From positions 186,001 to 250,000 of the forward strand of contig NZ_SIHJ01000003.1 in assembly GCF_007859765.1 (NCBI RefSeq): DNA of 64,000 nt. The letters run 5' to 3'. The notes under the pieces are model-generated. The model did not search any database. It was not told where the DNA came from and saw only the letters and a list, made by a program, of their open reading frames with translations. The DNA is from Posidoniimonas corsicana. GTDB lineage: Bacteria > Planctomycetota > Planctomycetia > Pirellulales > Lacipirellulaceae. This document shows, in pieces, positions 42,034 through 51,035 of the stretch. A program made the position numbers and the translations under genes. How positions within the stretch are numbered: the first letter of the stretch is position 1; every line of letters starts with the position of its first letter.

Positions 42034-43284
42034 ATGGCCAACGCCGACCCCAAGCAACGCCTGCAGGCCCTCGACGTCATGCGGGGCGCCACCATCCTGG
42101 CGATGATCCTGGTCAACAACCCGGGCACGTGGGGCGCCATCTACGACCCGCTGGAGCACGCCGCGTGGCACGGCTGGACGCCGACCGACCTGATCTTCCC
42201 GTTCTTCTTGTTCATGGTTGGCGTGGCGATGGCCTACGCCTTCCGGAAGTATGAGAAGCAGGGGCCAACGCCGGTCACCGTCGGCATGGCGATGGACTAC
42301 GCCTTCCGCAAGTACAAGCCGACCGAGCAGCCGGCGGTCAGGCCGGACTGGCCGCGGATCTTGCGGCGGACGCTCACGCTGATCGCGCTGGGCCTGCTGC
42401 TCAACGCGTACGGCAGCCTGCTGGGCGCCGCGCTGGGGCGGGGCGAGTTCAGCCTCCAGACGCTCCGCCTGCCGGGCGTGCTGCAGCGGATCGGGCTGGC
42501 GTACTTCGGCGGCGCGGTGGTGGTGCTGCTGCTCAAGCCGTGGCTCCGCGTCGTCGTGGGCCTGGCGATGCTGCTGGGCTACGCGGCGCTCTTGATGTAC
42601 CTGCCGGCGGCCGCGGACTACGCCGAGCGGTTCTCGCCCGAGGGCAACGTGACCCGCGCCGTCGACATCGCCGTGCTGGGCAAGGACCACATGTACACCC
42701 GCGCGACCAGCGAGCCGACCGAGCCCGAGGGCCTGCTGAGCACGCTGCCGTCGATCGTCACGGTGCTGCTCGGCTACGCGGTAGGCAAGTTCCTGCAGTG
42801 GGGGCCGATCGGCGCGGGGCGGCTGGCGGCGCTGGCGCTCATCGGCGCCGTGCTGACCGCGGCCGGCGTGGGCTGGGACGCCTGGTTCCCCGAGTTCGGC
42901 GGCGTGCCGATCAACAAGAAGCTGTGGACCAGCAGCTTCGTGCTGCTGACCGCCGGTTTGGGCACGCTGACGCTCACTGTCATCCTGGCGTTGTTCGACT
43001 GGCTCGGCGCCCGATCAAAGGCGATGCAGGTCATCGCGACCGCGTTCACCGCGGTCGGCGTGAACGCGATCACCGCGTTCGTGCTGGCTTCGCTGACAGC
43101 CGCCACCCTCGCCCGGCTCCGCATCGGCGACCTCAGCGTGCACGGCTGGCTGTACCAGCACCTGTTCGTCGAGCACCTCGGCCCCGGCGAGGCGGCGTCG
43201 CTCGCCATGGCGGTCGCCACCGTGCTGTTCTGGTGGTCGGTGATGCTGGTGTTCTACCGCCTGAAGTGGGTGGTGCGGGTGTAG
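42034..43284 (+). CDS. Heparan-alpha-glucosaminide N-acetyltransferase-like membrane protein (DUF5009/DUF1624 type)
   Basis: A 416-residue protein with about ten membrane helices. It begins with the acyltransferase signature RLQALDVMRGATILAMILVN and WTPTDLIFPFFLFMVGVAMA, seen in bacterial homologues of HGSNAT; LPGVLQRIGLAYFGG follows. These proteins move acetyl or acyl groups across the membrane to sugars. A 21-residue tandem duplication near residues 62-95 repeats a MAYAFRKY/MDYAFRKY block. The C-terminus has alternating helices and no extra domain. Substrate unknown. Confidence 0.85.
   Translation: MANADPKQRLQALDVMRGATILAMILVNNPGTWGAIYDPLEHAAWHGWTPTDLIFPFFLFMVGVAMAYAFRKYEKQGPTPVTVGMAMDYAFRKYKPTEQPAVRPDWPRILRRTLTLIALGLLLNAYGSLLGAALGRGEFSLQTLRLPGVLQRIGLAYFGGAVVVLLLKPWLRVVVGLAMLLGYAALLMYLPAAADYAERFSPEGNVTRAVDIAVLGKDHMYTRATSEPTEPEGLLSTLPSIVTVLLGYAVGKFLQWGPIGAGRLAALALIGAVLTAAGVGWDAWFPEFGGVPINKKLWTSSFVLLTAGLGTLTLTVILALFDWLGARSKAMQVIATAFTAVGVNAITAFVLASLTAATLARLRIGDLSVHGWLYQHLFVEHLGPGEAASLAMAVATVLFWWSVMLVFYRLKWVVRV
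42220..42315 (+). repeat. 63-bp tandem duplication inside the HGSNAT-like gene
   Basis: The 33-base blocks 42220-42252 and 42283-42315 match at 29 of 33 positions and encode GVAMAYAFRKY and GMAMDYAFRKY. The offset is 63 bases, so the reading frame is kept. Confidence 0.7.
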
Positions 43285-43747
43285 CTGGTTCCCGCATCCG
43301 AATCGCAGGCCTCGCTCTCGCGTCGCTAGGCAACGATGACCAGGCGTCCGGACGCTCGCCCTGCAGCTTGGGGTTGCGCGCGGTGAGCGGTTGCCCGCGG
43401 CGTCCTCGGCTGATCCCACAGTGGCTGGGTGGCGATATAAATTTCTGTTACACATCTGCTCGCCTGTTTTCGAGTGGCTGTCTATCATGAGGAGAGGATG
43501 CCCCTAGTCGGCGGGCGGCCTACGGAACGGCTGCCCGCAGGAGGTAATCCTTCGTCCCCGCCGCTGGGCGTTCCCAATCGCGGATGCTCGGCGCGTGCAC
43601 CAACGGCGGCCGCACGCGGGCTGCCTCGCGCCCGGTGCGCACCGTCACATTCCCATCGGCACTGCTTCCCATCGGCACTGCCCGCGGCAGCCCAGTCTGA
43701 TTGGCGCCGCGGCTGCTCACTCCAAGCCGTCCCAGGACCTTCAGTAA
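43285..43747. other. Intergenic stretch, 463 bases, upstream of the LamG/GH128 gene
   Basis: It contains an AT-rich patch with GATATAAATTT at 43433-43443 (possible -10 region), an AGGAGAGG-ATG sequence near 43492 opening a frame I do not believe is real, and the 16-bp tandem repeat at 43650-43681. No RNA gene recognised. Confidence 0.4.
43650..43681 (+). repeat. Perfect 16-bp tandem repeat
   Basis: TTCCCATCGGCACTGC occurs twice head-to-tail, 67 bases before the start of the giant LamG protein. Confidence 0.7.
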
Positions 43748-46700
43748 ATGACGCAGCGGCTTCGCTCTTCGGTGTCCAACGGCGCCGCCCCCAGCGGGCG
43801 GCGGCTCTCCTTCGAGTCGCTCGAGGGCAGGGCCATGCTGAGCCTGACGCACCTCTACACGTTCAACGACGGCACGGCCAACGACTCGGTGGGCGCGGCG
43901 CACGGGACGCTGGTGAACGGCGCCAGCATCGTCGACCAGAAACTCGCGCTGCAGAACTCCGGGATCAGCAGCGGCGACGACGCGTCCGTGCAGCACGTGC
44001 AGCTGCCGGCGGACATCCTGGTCGGGAACGACGCGACGATCGAGGTTTGGTACGCGGCTGCCAACTCGTCCAACTGGTCGCGGGTGTTCGACATCGGCAA
44101 CCAGGTCGGCAGCTCCGGCGACAGCTACCTGTTCTTCACTCAGCAGAGCGGCTCGGGCGACTCCCGCGCCGCGATGCGCACCAGCGCGGGGTCCGAGGTG
44201 GTGGTCACCACCGGGACCTCGGACGACGGCGCCCAGCACATGGCCGCGGTGGTGATCGGCGGCGGGCGGCTCCGGCTGTACATGGACGGGCAGGAGGTGG
44301 GGTCGTCGCCGCTTAGCGGCCGCACCACCGCCAACTCGATCAACGACACGCTGAACTACCTGGGCCGCTCGCTGTTCGACGGCGACCCGGGGTTCACCGG
44401 CCTGATCGACGAGGTCCGCATCTACGACAACGCGCTGTCGTCCGGCGAGATCGCCGCCCACGCGGCGGAGGGGCCCGCCGTTGACGCGCTGCCCGGCGAC
44501 TACGACTACAACGGCGTCGTGGACAACGAGGACCACGCGACCTGGCGGCTGCAGTTCGGCATGTCCGGCGCCAACCTGTCGGCCGACGGCAACGGCGACG
44601 GCGTCGTGGACGCGGCCGACTACACCGTGTGGCGCGACAACCTGGGCGCCGGGCAGCAGGACCCGGCCGACCAGCAGCTGCACGACGAGTCGCTGTCGGT
44701 CGGGACGCTGCTGAACACCACGATCGAGCTCACCGGCGACGCCCAGCTCCACATCACCGGCACGGGGAACCCGATCAGCGGCAGCGAGATCCGCCTGAAC
44801 TCCACGGACGCTTGGCTGTTCTTCCCGAACCTCAGGCCCTCGGAAGTCAACGCCGAGCTGCTCTCGCAGATCCGCGTCAACGGCAAGGCCGCGTTCCACG
44901 GCATCACGGTCCGCGTGGTGCAGTACGAGCTGGGCGCGGTGGTGATCCCCCACGGCTACGACTTCCAGCCGCTGCAGGCGTTCACCGGCCCGCAGTTCAC
45001 CGGCGAGTCGGCGTCGTTCGGGCTGTACACCTACTACAACAACCCCGGCGCGCTGGGCGTGATGCAGCAGGACGTCAGCTCGTTCACGCTCAAGCGGGGC
45101 TACATGGCGACCATTGGCTCCGACGCCAACGCCCGGCACAGCAAGGTCTACGTGGCGCAGGACTTTGACCTCGAGGTGTCGCTGCTGCCCGAGGAGCACG
45201 ACAACGAGGTGCAGTTCATCCGGGTGTTCCCGTGGCGCTGGGTGGCGAAGAAGGGAGCGTCGGACATCGGCCCCGAGACGCTCGACGCCGCCTGGTTCTA
45301 CAACTGGAACAACAGCGAGGACTCGTCGTTCGACTACGAGTACGTGCCGATCCGCCAGCAGCGGTGGTGGCCGGGCTACCCGACCGACAAGCCGGACGTG
45401 ACCCACCTGCTGGGCTTCAACGAGCCCGACAACCCGGTGGAGGACGCGTACCAGACCCTGAACAACGGCTCGGTCGACGCCGCGATCGCCGTCTGGCCCG
45501 AGCTGCTCGCCACCGGCCTCCGCGTCGGCTCGCCCGCCGTGACCGACGGCGGCAAGGCGTGGCTCTACGAGTTCATGGACAAGGCGATCGCCGCCGACCT
45601 GCGCGTCGACTACATCGCCATCCACAACTACCAGGCCAACCACTCCGCCGCGTCGTTGCAGAACTGGCTCCGGGACATCTACGACCGGTACCAGCTGCCG
45701 ATCTGGATCACCGAGTTCAACAACGGCGCCAACTGGACCGGCGGCGCCGACCCCACCTACCAGCAGAACGCCCAGTGGGTGGCCGACGTCACGGACATGA
45801 TGGACAACACGCCGTGGATCGAGCGGTACTCCATCTACAGCCGCGTCGAGGCCGTCCGCGAGATGACCTACTCCGACGGCAGCCTCACCCCGGCGGGCCA
45901 GGTGTACCACGACAACGCGTCGCCGGTCGGCTTCGTGCAGGACGTGCTCGCGCCCGGCCCAACGTCCGGCCGCGGCATCGCCCAGTACGCCTTCGACGGC
46001 GACGCGCTGGACGACTCGGGCTACGGCTACAACGGCCACGTCGCGGGGTTCGCCAACTACGAGGGCGACCGCCAGCAGGGCGTCGTGCTCGACCTGGACG
46101 GCGCCACGAACTACGTGCAGCTGCCCGAGGGCGTGGCCAGCGGCGACGAGTTCACCTTCGCCGGCTGGGTGAACTGGGACGGCGGCGGCAACTGGCAGCG
46201 GATCTTCGACTTCGGCAACGACACGTCGTCCTACCTGTTCCTGACGCCGTCCAACGGCTCGTCGATGCGGTTTGCCATCAAGGACGGCGGCGGCGAGCAG
46301 GTCGTGCAGACCAGCCCGCTGCCGGTCGGCCAGTGGACGCACGTGGCGGTGACCCTGGGCGGCGGCTCGGCCAGGCTGTACGTGAACGGTACGCTGGCGG
46401 CGACCAACAACTCCGTGACCATCCGGCCCAGCGACTTCAACCCGACCCGCAACTACCTGGGCGATTCCCAGTTCGCCAACGACCCCCTCTTCAACGGCCG
46501 GCTGAACGATGTGCTGGTCACCGACTACGCGCTGACCGGCGCCCAGATCGCCGCGCTGATGACCAACACGCCGCCCGCGTTCGCGGCCGCGTCCCTGACG
46601 CTCGGCCCGGCCACTCGGAACGTGGCGTTCTCCGATTCGGTGGCCGGCCTGGCGACCGACCCGGACGCCGGCGACTCGGTCACCTACGCCAAGGCCAACG

Positions 46701-47113
46701 GCCCCGCGTGGCTGACGGTCTCCTCGACCGGCGTGCTCTCGGGGACCCCGACCGCCGCCAACCAGGGCCTGCAAGAGTTCGTCATCGCGGCGACCGACTC
46801 GCGCGGCGCGGTGACCTACACCGTTCTCACGATCCCGGTGCAGGACGCGACCGCGCGGGGCATGGCGTTCTCGCTGCCGGCGGAGCCATCCACCGACAGC
46901 GGCGCCGACACGCCCGCGGCCATCCAGACCGCCGCCGCGCCGCTGCCGACCGGCGACCCGAATCTCCTGCTGACGCTCGACCCGCAGGCCGACCCGGCAG
47001 AAGACCCGTGGGCGGCTCTCGGCGAGCCCGCCGCCGCCGACACAGACGCCGGCGAGTGGGCGCCCGCCGACCTCAGCGCCGGCGAACTCGACACCGCCTT
47101 CGCCGGGCTGTGA
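43748..47113 (+). CDS. Large secreted LamG / GH128-like glycosidase with dockerin-like repeat
   Basis: A 1121-residue protein. The N-terminus has RLSFESLEGRAMLS (residues 19-32), an LEPR-XLL-type motif of planctomycete exported proteins. Order: LamG (about 33-235), dockerin-like calcium repeats (about 248-300, DYDYNGVVDNEDHATW and [15 protein letters not shown]), a beta-rich linker (about 305-450), and a GH-A barrel of Glyco_hydro_cc/GH128 type (about 450-735) with acid/base Glu559 in GFNEPD and nucleophile Glu656 in ITEFNN. A second LamG (about 745-940), a cadherin/Ig-like domain (about 941-1033, GDSVTYAKANGPAWLTVSST) and an acidic tail complete it. It probably cleaves a beta-1,3-glucan outside the cell. 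A related gene follows immediately. Confidence 0.86.
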   Translation: MTQRLRSSVSNGAAPSGRRLSFESLEGRAMLSLTHLYTFNDGTANDSVGAAHGTLVNGASIVDQKLALQNSGISSGDDASVQHVQLPADILVGNDATIEVWYAAANSSNWSRVFDIGNQVGSSGDSYLFFTQQSGSGDSRAAMRTSAGSEVVVTTGTSDDGAQHMAAVVIGGGRLRLYMDGQEVGSSPLSGRTTANSINDTLNYLGRSLFDGDPGFTGLIDEVRIYDNALSSGEIAAHAAEGPAVDALPGDYDYNGVVDNEDHATWRLQFGMSGANLSADGNGDGVVDAADYTVWRDNLGAGQQDPADQQLHDESLSVGTLLNTTIELTGDAQLHITGTGNPISGSEIRLNSTDAWLFFPNLRPSEVNAELLSQIRVNGKAAFHGITVRVVQYELGAVVIPHGYDFQPLQAFTGPQFTGESASFGLYTYYNNPGALGVMQQDVSSFTLKRGYMATIGSDANARHSKVYVAQDFDLEVSLLPEEHDNEVQFIRVFPWRWVAKKGASDIGPETLDAAWFYNWNNSEDSSFDYEYVPIRQQRWWPGYPTDKPDVTHLLGFNEPDNPVEDAYQTLNNGSVDAAIAVWPELLATGLRVGSPAVTDGGKAWLYEFMDKAIAADLRVDYIAIHNYQANHSAASLQNWLRDIYDRYQLPIWITEFNNGANWTGGADPTYQQNAQWVADVTDMMDNTPWIERYSIYSRVEAVREMTYSDGSLTPAGQVYHDNASPVGFVQDVLAPGPTSGRGIAQYAFDGDALDDSGYGYNGHVAGFANYEGDRQQGVVLDLDGATNYVQLPEGVASGDEFTFAGWVNWDGGGNWQRIFDFGNDTSSYLFLTPSNGSSMRFAIKDGGGEQVVQTSPLPVGQWTHVAVTLGGGSARLYVNGTLAATNNSVTIRPSDFNPTRNYLGDSQFANDPLFNGRLNDVLVTDYALTGAQIAALMTNTPPAFAAASLTLGPATRNVAFSDSVAGLATDPDAGDSVTYAKANGPAWLTVSSTGVLSGTPTAANQGLQEFVIAATDSRGAVTYTVLTIPVQDATARGMAFSLPAEPSTDSGADTPAAIQTAAAPLPTGDPNLLLTLDPQADPAEDPWAALGEPAAADTDAGEWAPADLSAGELDTAFAGL

Positions 47114-47195
47114 GGTGAACCTGGCCGGAAGCTCCTCCCTGGCCATGCCTTTACCGCGTAGCGCAATGCTGGCTCAACACAGGACGACCCCTCGA

Positions 47196-49796
47196 ATGAC
47201 CTTCTTAGGCGCGCGAACGGGTGGATTCCTTGCACTGGCGCTCGCTGGGGTATTGGCCTCGCGTTGCTGTACGGCGCAGACGCTCTCGTTCAGCTACTCG
47301 TCCGCCGGCGTGACCACGGCGATGACCGACTGGGGCGCCGACACCGCGTGGCCCAGCGCCAACAACGTGCGCCAGAGCATCCAGCACCTCGGCCTGGATC
47401 AGATCGACGTGATGCGCGTTAACTTCTACTCGGACGAAGCGCTGCAGGCGAATGGGTCCATCGGGCCCTTCTCCATGGCGCGGCTGGACAACCAGCTCTC
47501 GCTTGCCGCGTTGGCGGGCGACAAGCCGATCTCGATCGTCCCGCACCTCGGCGACGCTGTCCCATCGGACCCGAGCCTCACCGCCGGAACCAATCCCTAC
47601 TACCGCAGCGGCAGCCAATTGAACGAGGCTCGCTGGGTCGACCTGCTAAGGGCCACCCAGACGTACATCCAGAGCCAAGGGTGGACGGTCGCCGAGATCG
47701 AGCCGTTCAACGAGCCCGACTTCGACATCCCCGGGATCAACCCAGAGCAGGGGTCCCCGCAGAACCTGCTCAACGTCATGAACGCGATGAAGGCGGACGC
47801 GTCGTTCGACGGCGTCAAGCTCGTGGGCCCCAGCACGTTGAACGCCAACGTCTTCCCATCGTGGTGGAGCGTGGTCAAGGGGCCCGCCGACTACGGCTCA
47901 TCCCACGCGCTCGCCGGATCACGCGACGACTACGTGAACTTCATCCAGCAGGTGCAGGCCGAGGGCGACACGGTCTACAACCCGGAGATCCACAGCATCG
48001 CCGAGATGCTCTACGGCGCCAACTACGGGATGCAGGGCGGCATCTTCTGGGGGCCGAACTACTTGTCCCGCGGCCTGCTGGTCAACTCCATCGCCGACGG
48101 AAAACGCCTGGCGTACGCCGAGAACCCGAACCCCGCGTACAGCACCGCGGCGGCCGTGTACCGTGACGCCGACGGCGCCGTGCGGGCGTTCGCGGGCGGC
48201 TTCGAGCGAGACTACCAGGGCGACCCCTCGACCTACCGCGTGATCAGCACAGATCAGGACCTCTACTTCAACGGCGTCGGGCCGATGCGCGAGTACACGA
48301 TGCGCGCCGCGCAGAGCACGCACGGCTCCTACGTCGAGATCGAGGCCGACGAACCCGCCGTGCCCGCGCTGGACGGACACCGGTGGAAGATCGTGGAGTT
48401 GGCGCAGGGCCGCGCCCTCGAGGTCGCCGGCGGCGGGGTGGGGGACGGGATCAACATCCAGGTCGCGCCACTGCTCGCCAACGATTCGCCGAACCTGGCC
48501 CGCCAGACGTGGGACATCGTGCGGGTCAGCGACGACGGCACAGACGGCGTAAAGAGCGAGAACGAGGAGGCCACCGGCTACTACCAGTTGCTCAACACCA
48601 ACAGCGGCGGCTCCGCCGAGGTCCGCGACTTTTCACTCAACAACGGCGGCAATGTCTGGCAGTACGGCCAGGGTGAGTTCGACCTGCGGCAGTGGTTCAT
48701 CGAACCGGCGGGCGACGGCGCGTTCCACCTCCGCAACGGCTACAGCCACAAGTACCTGTCAGCGCAGTCCTCCTCGTCGAACGTCAACCAGAACGACCTC
48801 ATGCGGGGGTCTTTCCAGAAGTGGCGGTTTGTGCTCGCTAACCCGGCCCTCAGCGAGTCGGTGGTCGCGCGGTACGGCCTCGACGCGAACCCGAACGACA
48901 GCAGCGGCTCGGGCAACCACGCGTCCCCGACCGGCAGGCCGGGCTACGTTACCGGGAAGGTCGGCGACGCGATCAACCTGGACGGCGTCGACGACTACCT
49001 CACGCTGCCCGCCGGGGTGGGCAACAGCGAGGGGATCACCGTCTCCGCGTGGGTCAACTGGGACGGCAACGCGGGCTCTGGCCTCGACTGGCAGCGGATC
49101 TTCGACTTCGGCAACCCCAGCGCCGGCCTCCCCCAGGAGTACATGTTCCTCACGCCCCGCAGCGGCAACGGCGGCGTCCGGTTCGCCATCTCGGCCGGCA
49201 GTTCCGCCGGCGAGCACTACCTCGAAACCACCGACCCGTTGCCGACCGACGAGTGGGTGCACGTTGCGGTGACCCTGGGAGGAAACACGGCCGTACTGTA
49301 CCTCAATGGCGAGCCGGTCATCGCCGGCGACGTGTGGCTCAACCCGGAGGAGTTCGGCTTCTCGCAGAACTACATCGGCAAGAGCCAGTGGAACGACCCG
49401 CTGTTCAACGGCCGCATCGACGACTTCCGCATCTACGACTACGCGCTGCACTCGTCGCAGATCGCCAGCCTGCTCAACCCGCTGCCTGGCGACTTCAATG
49501 GCGACGGCGTGGTCGACGCCGCGGACTACACGGTGTGGCGCGACAACCTCGGCGAGATCGAGAACGGCGTCCCCCTGTTTGGGAACGGCGATGGTGGCGT
49601 CGTGGGCCAGAGCGACTGGGCGATCTGGGCCGCCAACTTCGGCGCCTCGCTCAGCAACGGCGGCGGGGGGGAGGCATTGTCGAGCGCCCCCGAGCCCTCG
49701 TCGGTGTGCCTAGCAGCGATCCTCGCGCTGCTCTGCGGTGGCCGCGGGTTCCAATGGACGCTTGGTCGCGACGGCTTCACTGCCATCTCCAAGTAA
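47196..49796 (+). CDS. Secreted GH-A-like/ricin/LamG protein with dockerin-like repeat and PEP-CTERM
   Basis: An 866-residue protein. The ATG at 47196 (MTFLGARTGGFLALALAGVL) gives a signal peptide; longer starts (GTG 47115, ATG 47145, ATG 47166) are possible. Order: a TIM-barrel-like glycosidase domain with acid/base Glu173 in IEPFNEPDF, followed by LAYAENPNPAYSTAAAVYRD as in uncharacterised GH proteins; a ricin-type beta-trefoil (about 370-550, HRWKIVELAQGRALEVAGGG); LamG (about 563-750); dockerin-like repeats (about 765-830, [20 protein letters not shown]); and a PEP-CTERM-like tail (APEPSSVCLAAILALLCGG). It is 82 bases after the GH128 gene and probably in one operon. The glycan target is unknown. 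Confidence 0.82.
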   Translation: MTFLGARTGGFLALALAGVLASRCCTAQTLSFSYSSAGVTTAMTDWGADTAWPSANNVRQSIQHLGLDQIDVMRVNFYSDEALQANGSIGPFSMARLDNQLSLAALAGDKPISIVPHLGDAVPSDPSLTAGTNPYYRSGSQLNEARWVDLLRATQTYIQSQGWTVAEIEPFNEPDFDIPGINPEQGSPQNLLNVMNAMKADASFDGVKLVGPSTLNANVFPSWWSVVKGPADYGSSHALAGSRDDYVNFIQQVQAEGDTVYNPEIHSIAEMLYGANYGMQGGIFWGPNYLSRGLLVNSIADGKRLAYAENPNPAYSTAAAVYRDADGAVRAFAGGFERDYQGDPSTYRVISTDQDLYFNGVGPMREYTMRAAQSTHGSYVEIEADEPAVPALDGHRWKIVELAQGRALEVAGGGVGDGINIQVAPLLANDSPNLARQTWDIVRVSDDGTDGVKSENEEATGYYQLLNTNSGGSAEVRDFSLNNGGNVWQYGQGEFDLRQWFIEPAGDGAFHLRNGYSHKYLSAQSSSSNVNQNDLMRGSFQKWRFVLANPALSESVVARYGLDANPNDSSGSGNHASPTGRPGYVTGKVGDAINLDGVDDYLTLPAGVGNSEGITVSAWVNWDGNAGSGLDWQRIFDFGNPSAGLPQEYMFLTPRSGNGGVRFAISAGSSAGEHYLETTDPLPTDEWVHVAVTLGGNTAVLYLNGEPVIAGDVWLNPEEFGFSQNYIGKSQWNDPLFNGRIDDFRIYDYALHSSQIASLLNPLPGDFNGDGVVDAADYTVWRDNLGEIENGVPLFGNGDGGVVGQSDWAIWAANFGASLSNGGGGEALSSAPEPSSVCLAAILALLCGGRGFQWTLGRDGFTAISK

Positions 49797-49883
49797 GCGA
49801 CGCACTGCTCTGCGATCAACGCACGCGACGCCGCATCGGTCGCCACACCGGCAAGAGTTGGCTAGTGCGTAGCCGCGCGCCGT

Positions 49884-49918
49884 GCTAACACCCGGTAGCG
49901 GGTTAGCCTGCTTCTTGT
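49884..49918 (+). terminator. Probable intrinsic terminator of the glycosidase operon
   Basis: GCTAACACCCG-GTA-GCGGGTTAGC forms a stem with a two-base bulge (49884-49907), followed by the T-rich CTGCTTCTTGTT, 87 bases after the stop codon. Confidence 0.5.
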
Positions 49919-49938
49919 TGCATCGCCGTCCAGCGTGC

Positions 49939-50370
49939 CTACCCGCGGTCGCGCGTAGGCGTGGCGCCCGTCTGAGCACCAGCCTTCGCAAACACCAAGA
50001 TCAGAAACAGAATGCCCAGCCAGAGGAATACGGGATAAGTAACGATCGTAGGAGGCCGGCCGTTGAGACTGAATGAATCAGGCGCGTTGGCAAAGGGCGA
50101 GATGGCGAGAATCGCCGTGCCAAACGCCAGCAACACGATGAGGGCATTCGGCTTCCGACGACTCCGCAGCAGGTCAAGCAGTGCAACCGAGGCGACTACG
50201 CACGAAGCCACGGCAACAGCAAGGACAGTGAAGCCAATCCAGTCGTGCGCAAGTCGGGCGACCGACACCCCGAACGCTTCCAGCGAGAGGCCGCCTTCGG
50301 CGGCAACGATGGAGAACCATGCCGCGAGTGCGACCTGAACACCGAGAAGTAGTTTTGACCTCACTGACAT
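49939..50370 (-). CDS. Small membrane protein of unknown function
   Basis: A 143-residue protein (MSVRSKLLLGVQVALAAWFS) with four hydrophobic helices (about 6-24, 44-66, 74-92, 111-133). No family recognised. It has lower GC than the flanking glycosidase genes and starts the 4-kb low-GC pocket. It faces opposite to the next two genes of the pocket. Confidence 0.55.
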   Translation of the reverse strand: MSVRSKLLLGVQVALAAWFSIVAAEGGLSLEAFGVSVARLAHDWIGFTVLAVAVASCVVASVALLDLLRSRRKPNALIVLLAFGTAILAISPFANAPDSFSLNGRPPTIVTYPVFLWLGILFLILVFAKAGAQTGATPTRDRG

Positions 50371-50729
50371 GATCGCGAGCCAGATTCTCGTTAGACAGAA
50401 CCTTATCCAGGTAGCGATTCCATTCTAACCACGACCCGTGCGCTGGGACAGCTTCAGTGGTCTGGACCACCGCTCAAGGTTGGAGGCTTTCAAAACGGAA
50501 TCGGTGTGAAACACCTGCGCGCCGGGTAGCACCGACTTTAGTTCGAACGCTTCCTGTCGCAAGCGACAACGAAGGGCTGCCGGTCGCGTCGGGCAAGAAG
50601 TACGTGCTCCGGACGGACGTGTTCTACTCACTCGCGGGAGGCTAGGGCGCCCTTAGCGCGGTTGTGCCCGCGACTGGGCGGTCGCGATTCGCCGGCTCGA
50701 CCGCCTGTGGAAGGTGTGCAGGACGGTGA

Positions 50730-50790
50730 ATCCAACGCAGGTTTGGCGGCCCCGATACTGACCGAGGTTGTGAAAACCTCAGCGAGTTCG
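50730..50790 (+). repeat. Pocket element, copy 1
   Basis: ATCCAAC at 50730-50736, then ACCGAGGTTGTGA at 50761-50773 and AAAACCTCAGCGAGTT. It aligns with copy 2 at 52441 through GGTG-N-CCAAC at the left and TGACCGAGGTTGTGA at the right. GAGGTT-GTGA-AACCTC forms a short hairpin. Confidence 0.5.
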
Positions 50791-50921
50791 GACGTTCTCT
50801 CCGGCGCAGCGGCCGATGCAACCTCTTTGACTTCGAGCGGGAGCGCAATGCGATCAGTTCGGCCTGCCTCAGCAGCAAGTGGTTCATCATGATGAACGTC
50901 TCCGCCCCTCTGCCAGTCGTC

Positions 50922-50930
50922 TGGTACAAT
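50922..50930 (+). promoter_or_regulatory. Candidate extended -10 promoter for the zinc-ribbon membrane protein
   Basis: TGG-TACAAT, with predicted start near 50937 and a leader of about 99 bases. ACGGAG lies at 51019-51024 before the ATG at 51036. No -35 seen. Confidence 0.35.
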
Positions 50931-51035
50931 GGGCCTCAGGAACGCGGCTCAGCCGCAAACAGCGCGAACGCTGACGCCAACCAACAGCGCAGGCGGCGGA
51001 ACGATTCCGCCTGACCAACGGAGCATGTTCCAGCC

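Larger units (their letters stand above)
50371..51035. other. Gene-poor stretch, 665 bases, in the low-GC pocket
   Basis: It holds the element copy at 50730-50790, a GTGAAACACCTGCGCGC motif at 50506-50522 (repeated at 53212-53228), a candidate extended -10 at 50922, and short frames I do not believe. One frame on the plus strand near 50,540-50,645 (LPVASGKKYVLRTDVFYSLAG) could be a remnant of a gene end. Confidence 0.4.

Noticed and set aside
43520-47146. 1208-aa open frame antisense to the LamG/GH128 gene
   Set aside because: Sequence is Arg/Gly/Val/His-rich low complexity with no domain, typical of the antisense shadow of a high-GC gene; the sense frame has clear LamG and glycosidase motifs.
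50457-50645. 62-aa plus-strand ORF
   Set aside because: Overlaps the repeated GTGAAACACCTGCGCGC motif, has no ribosome site and no recognisable pattern; at best a remnant.
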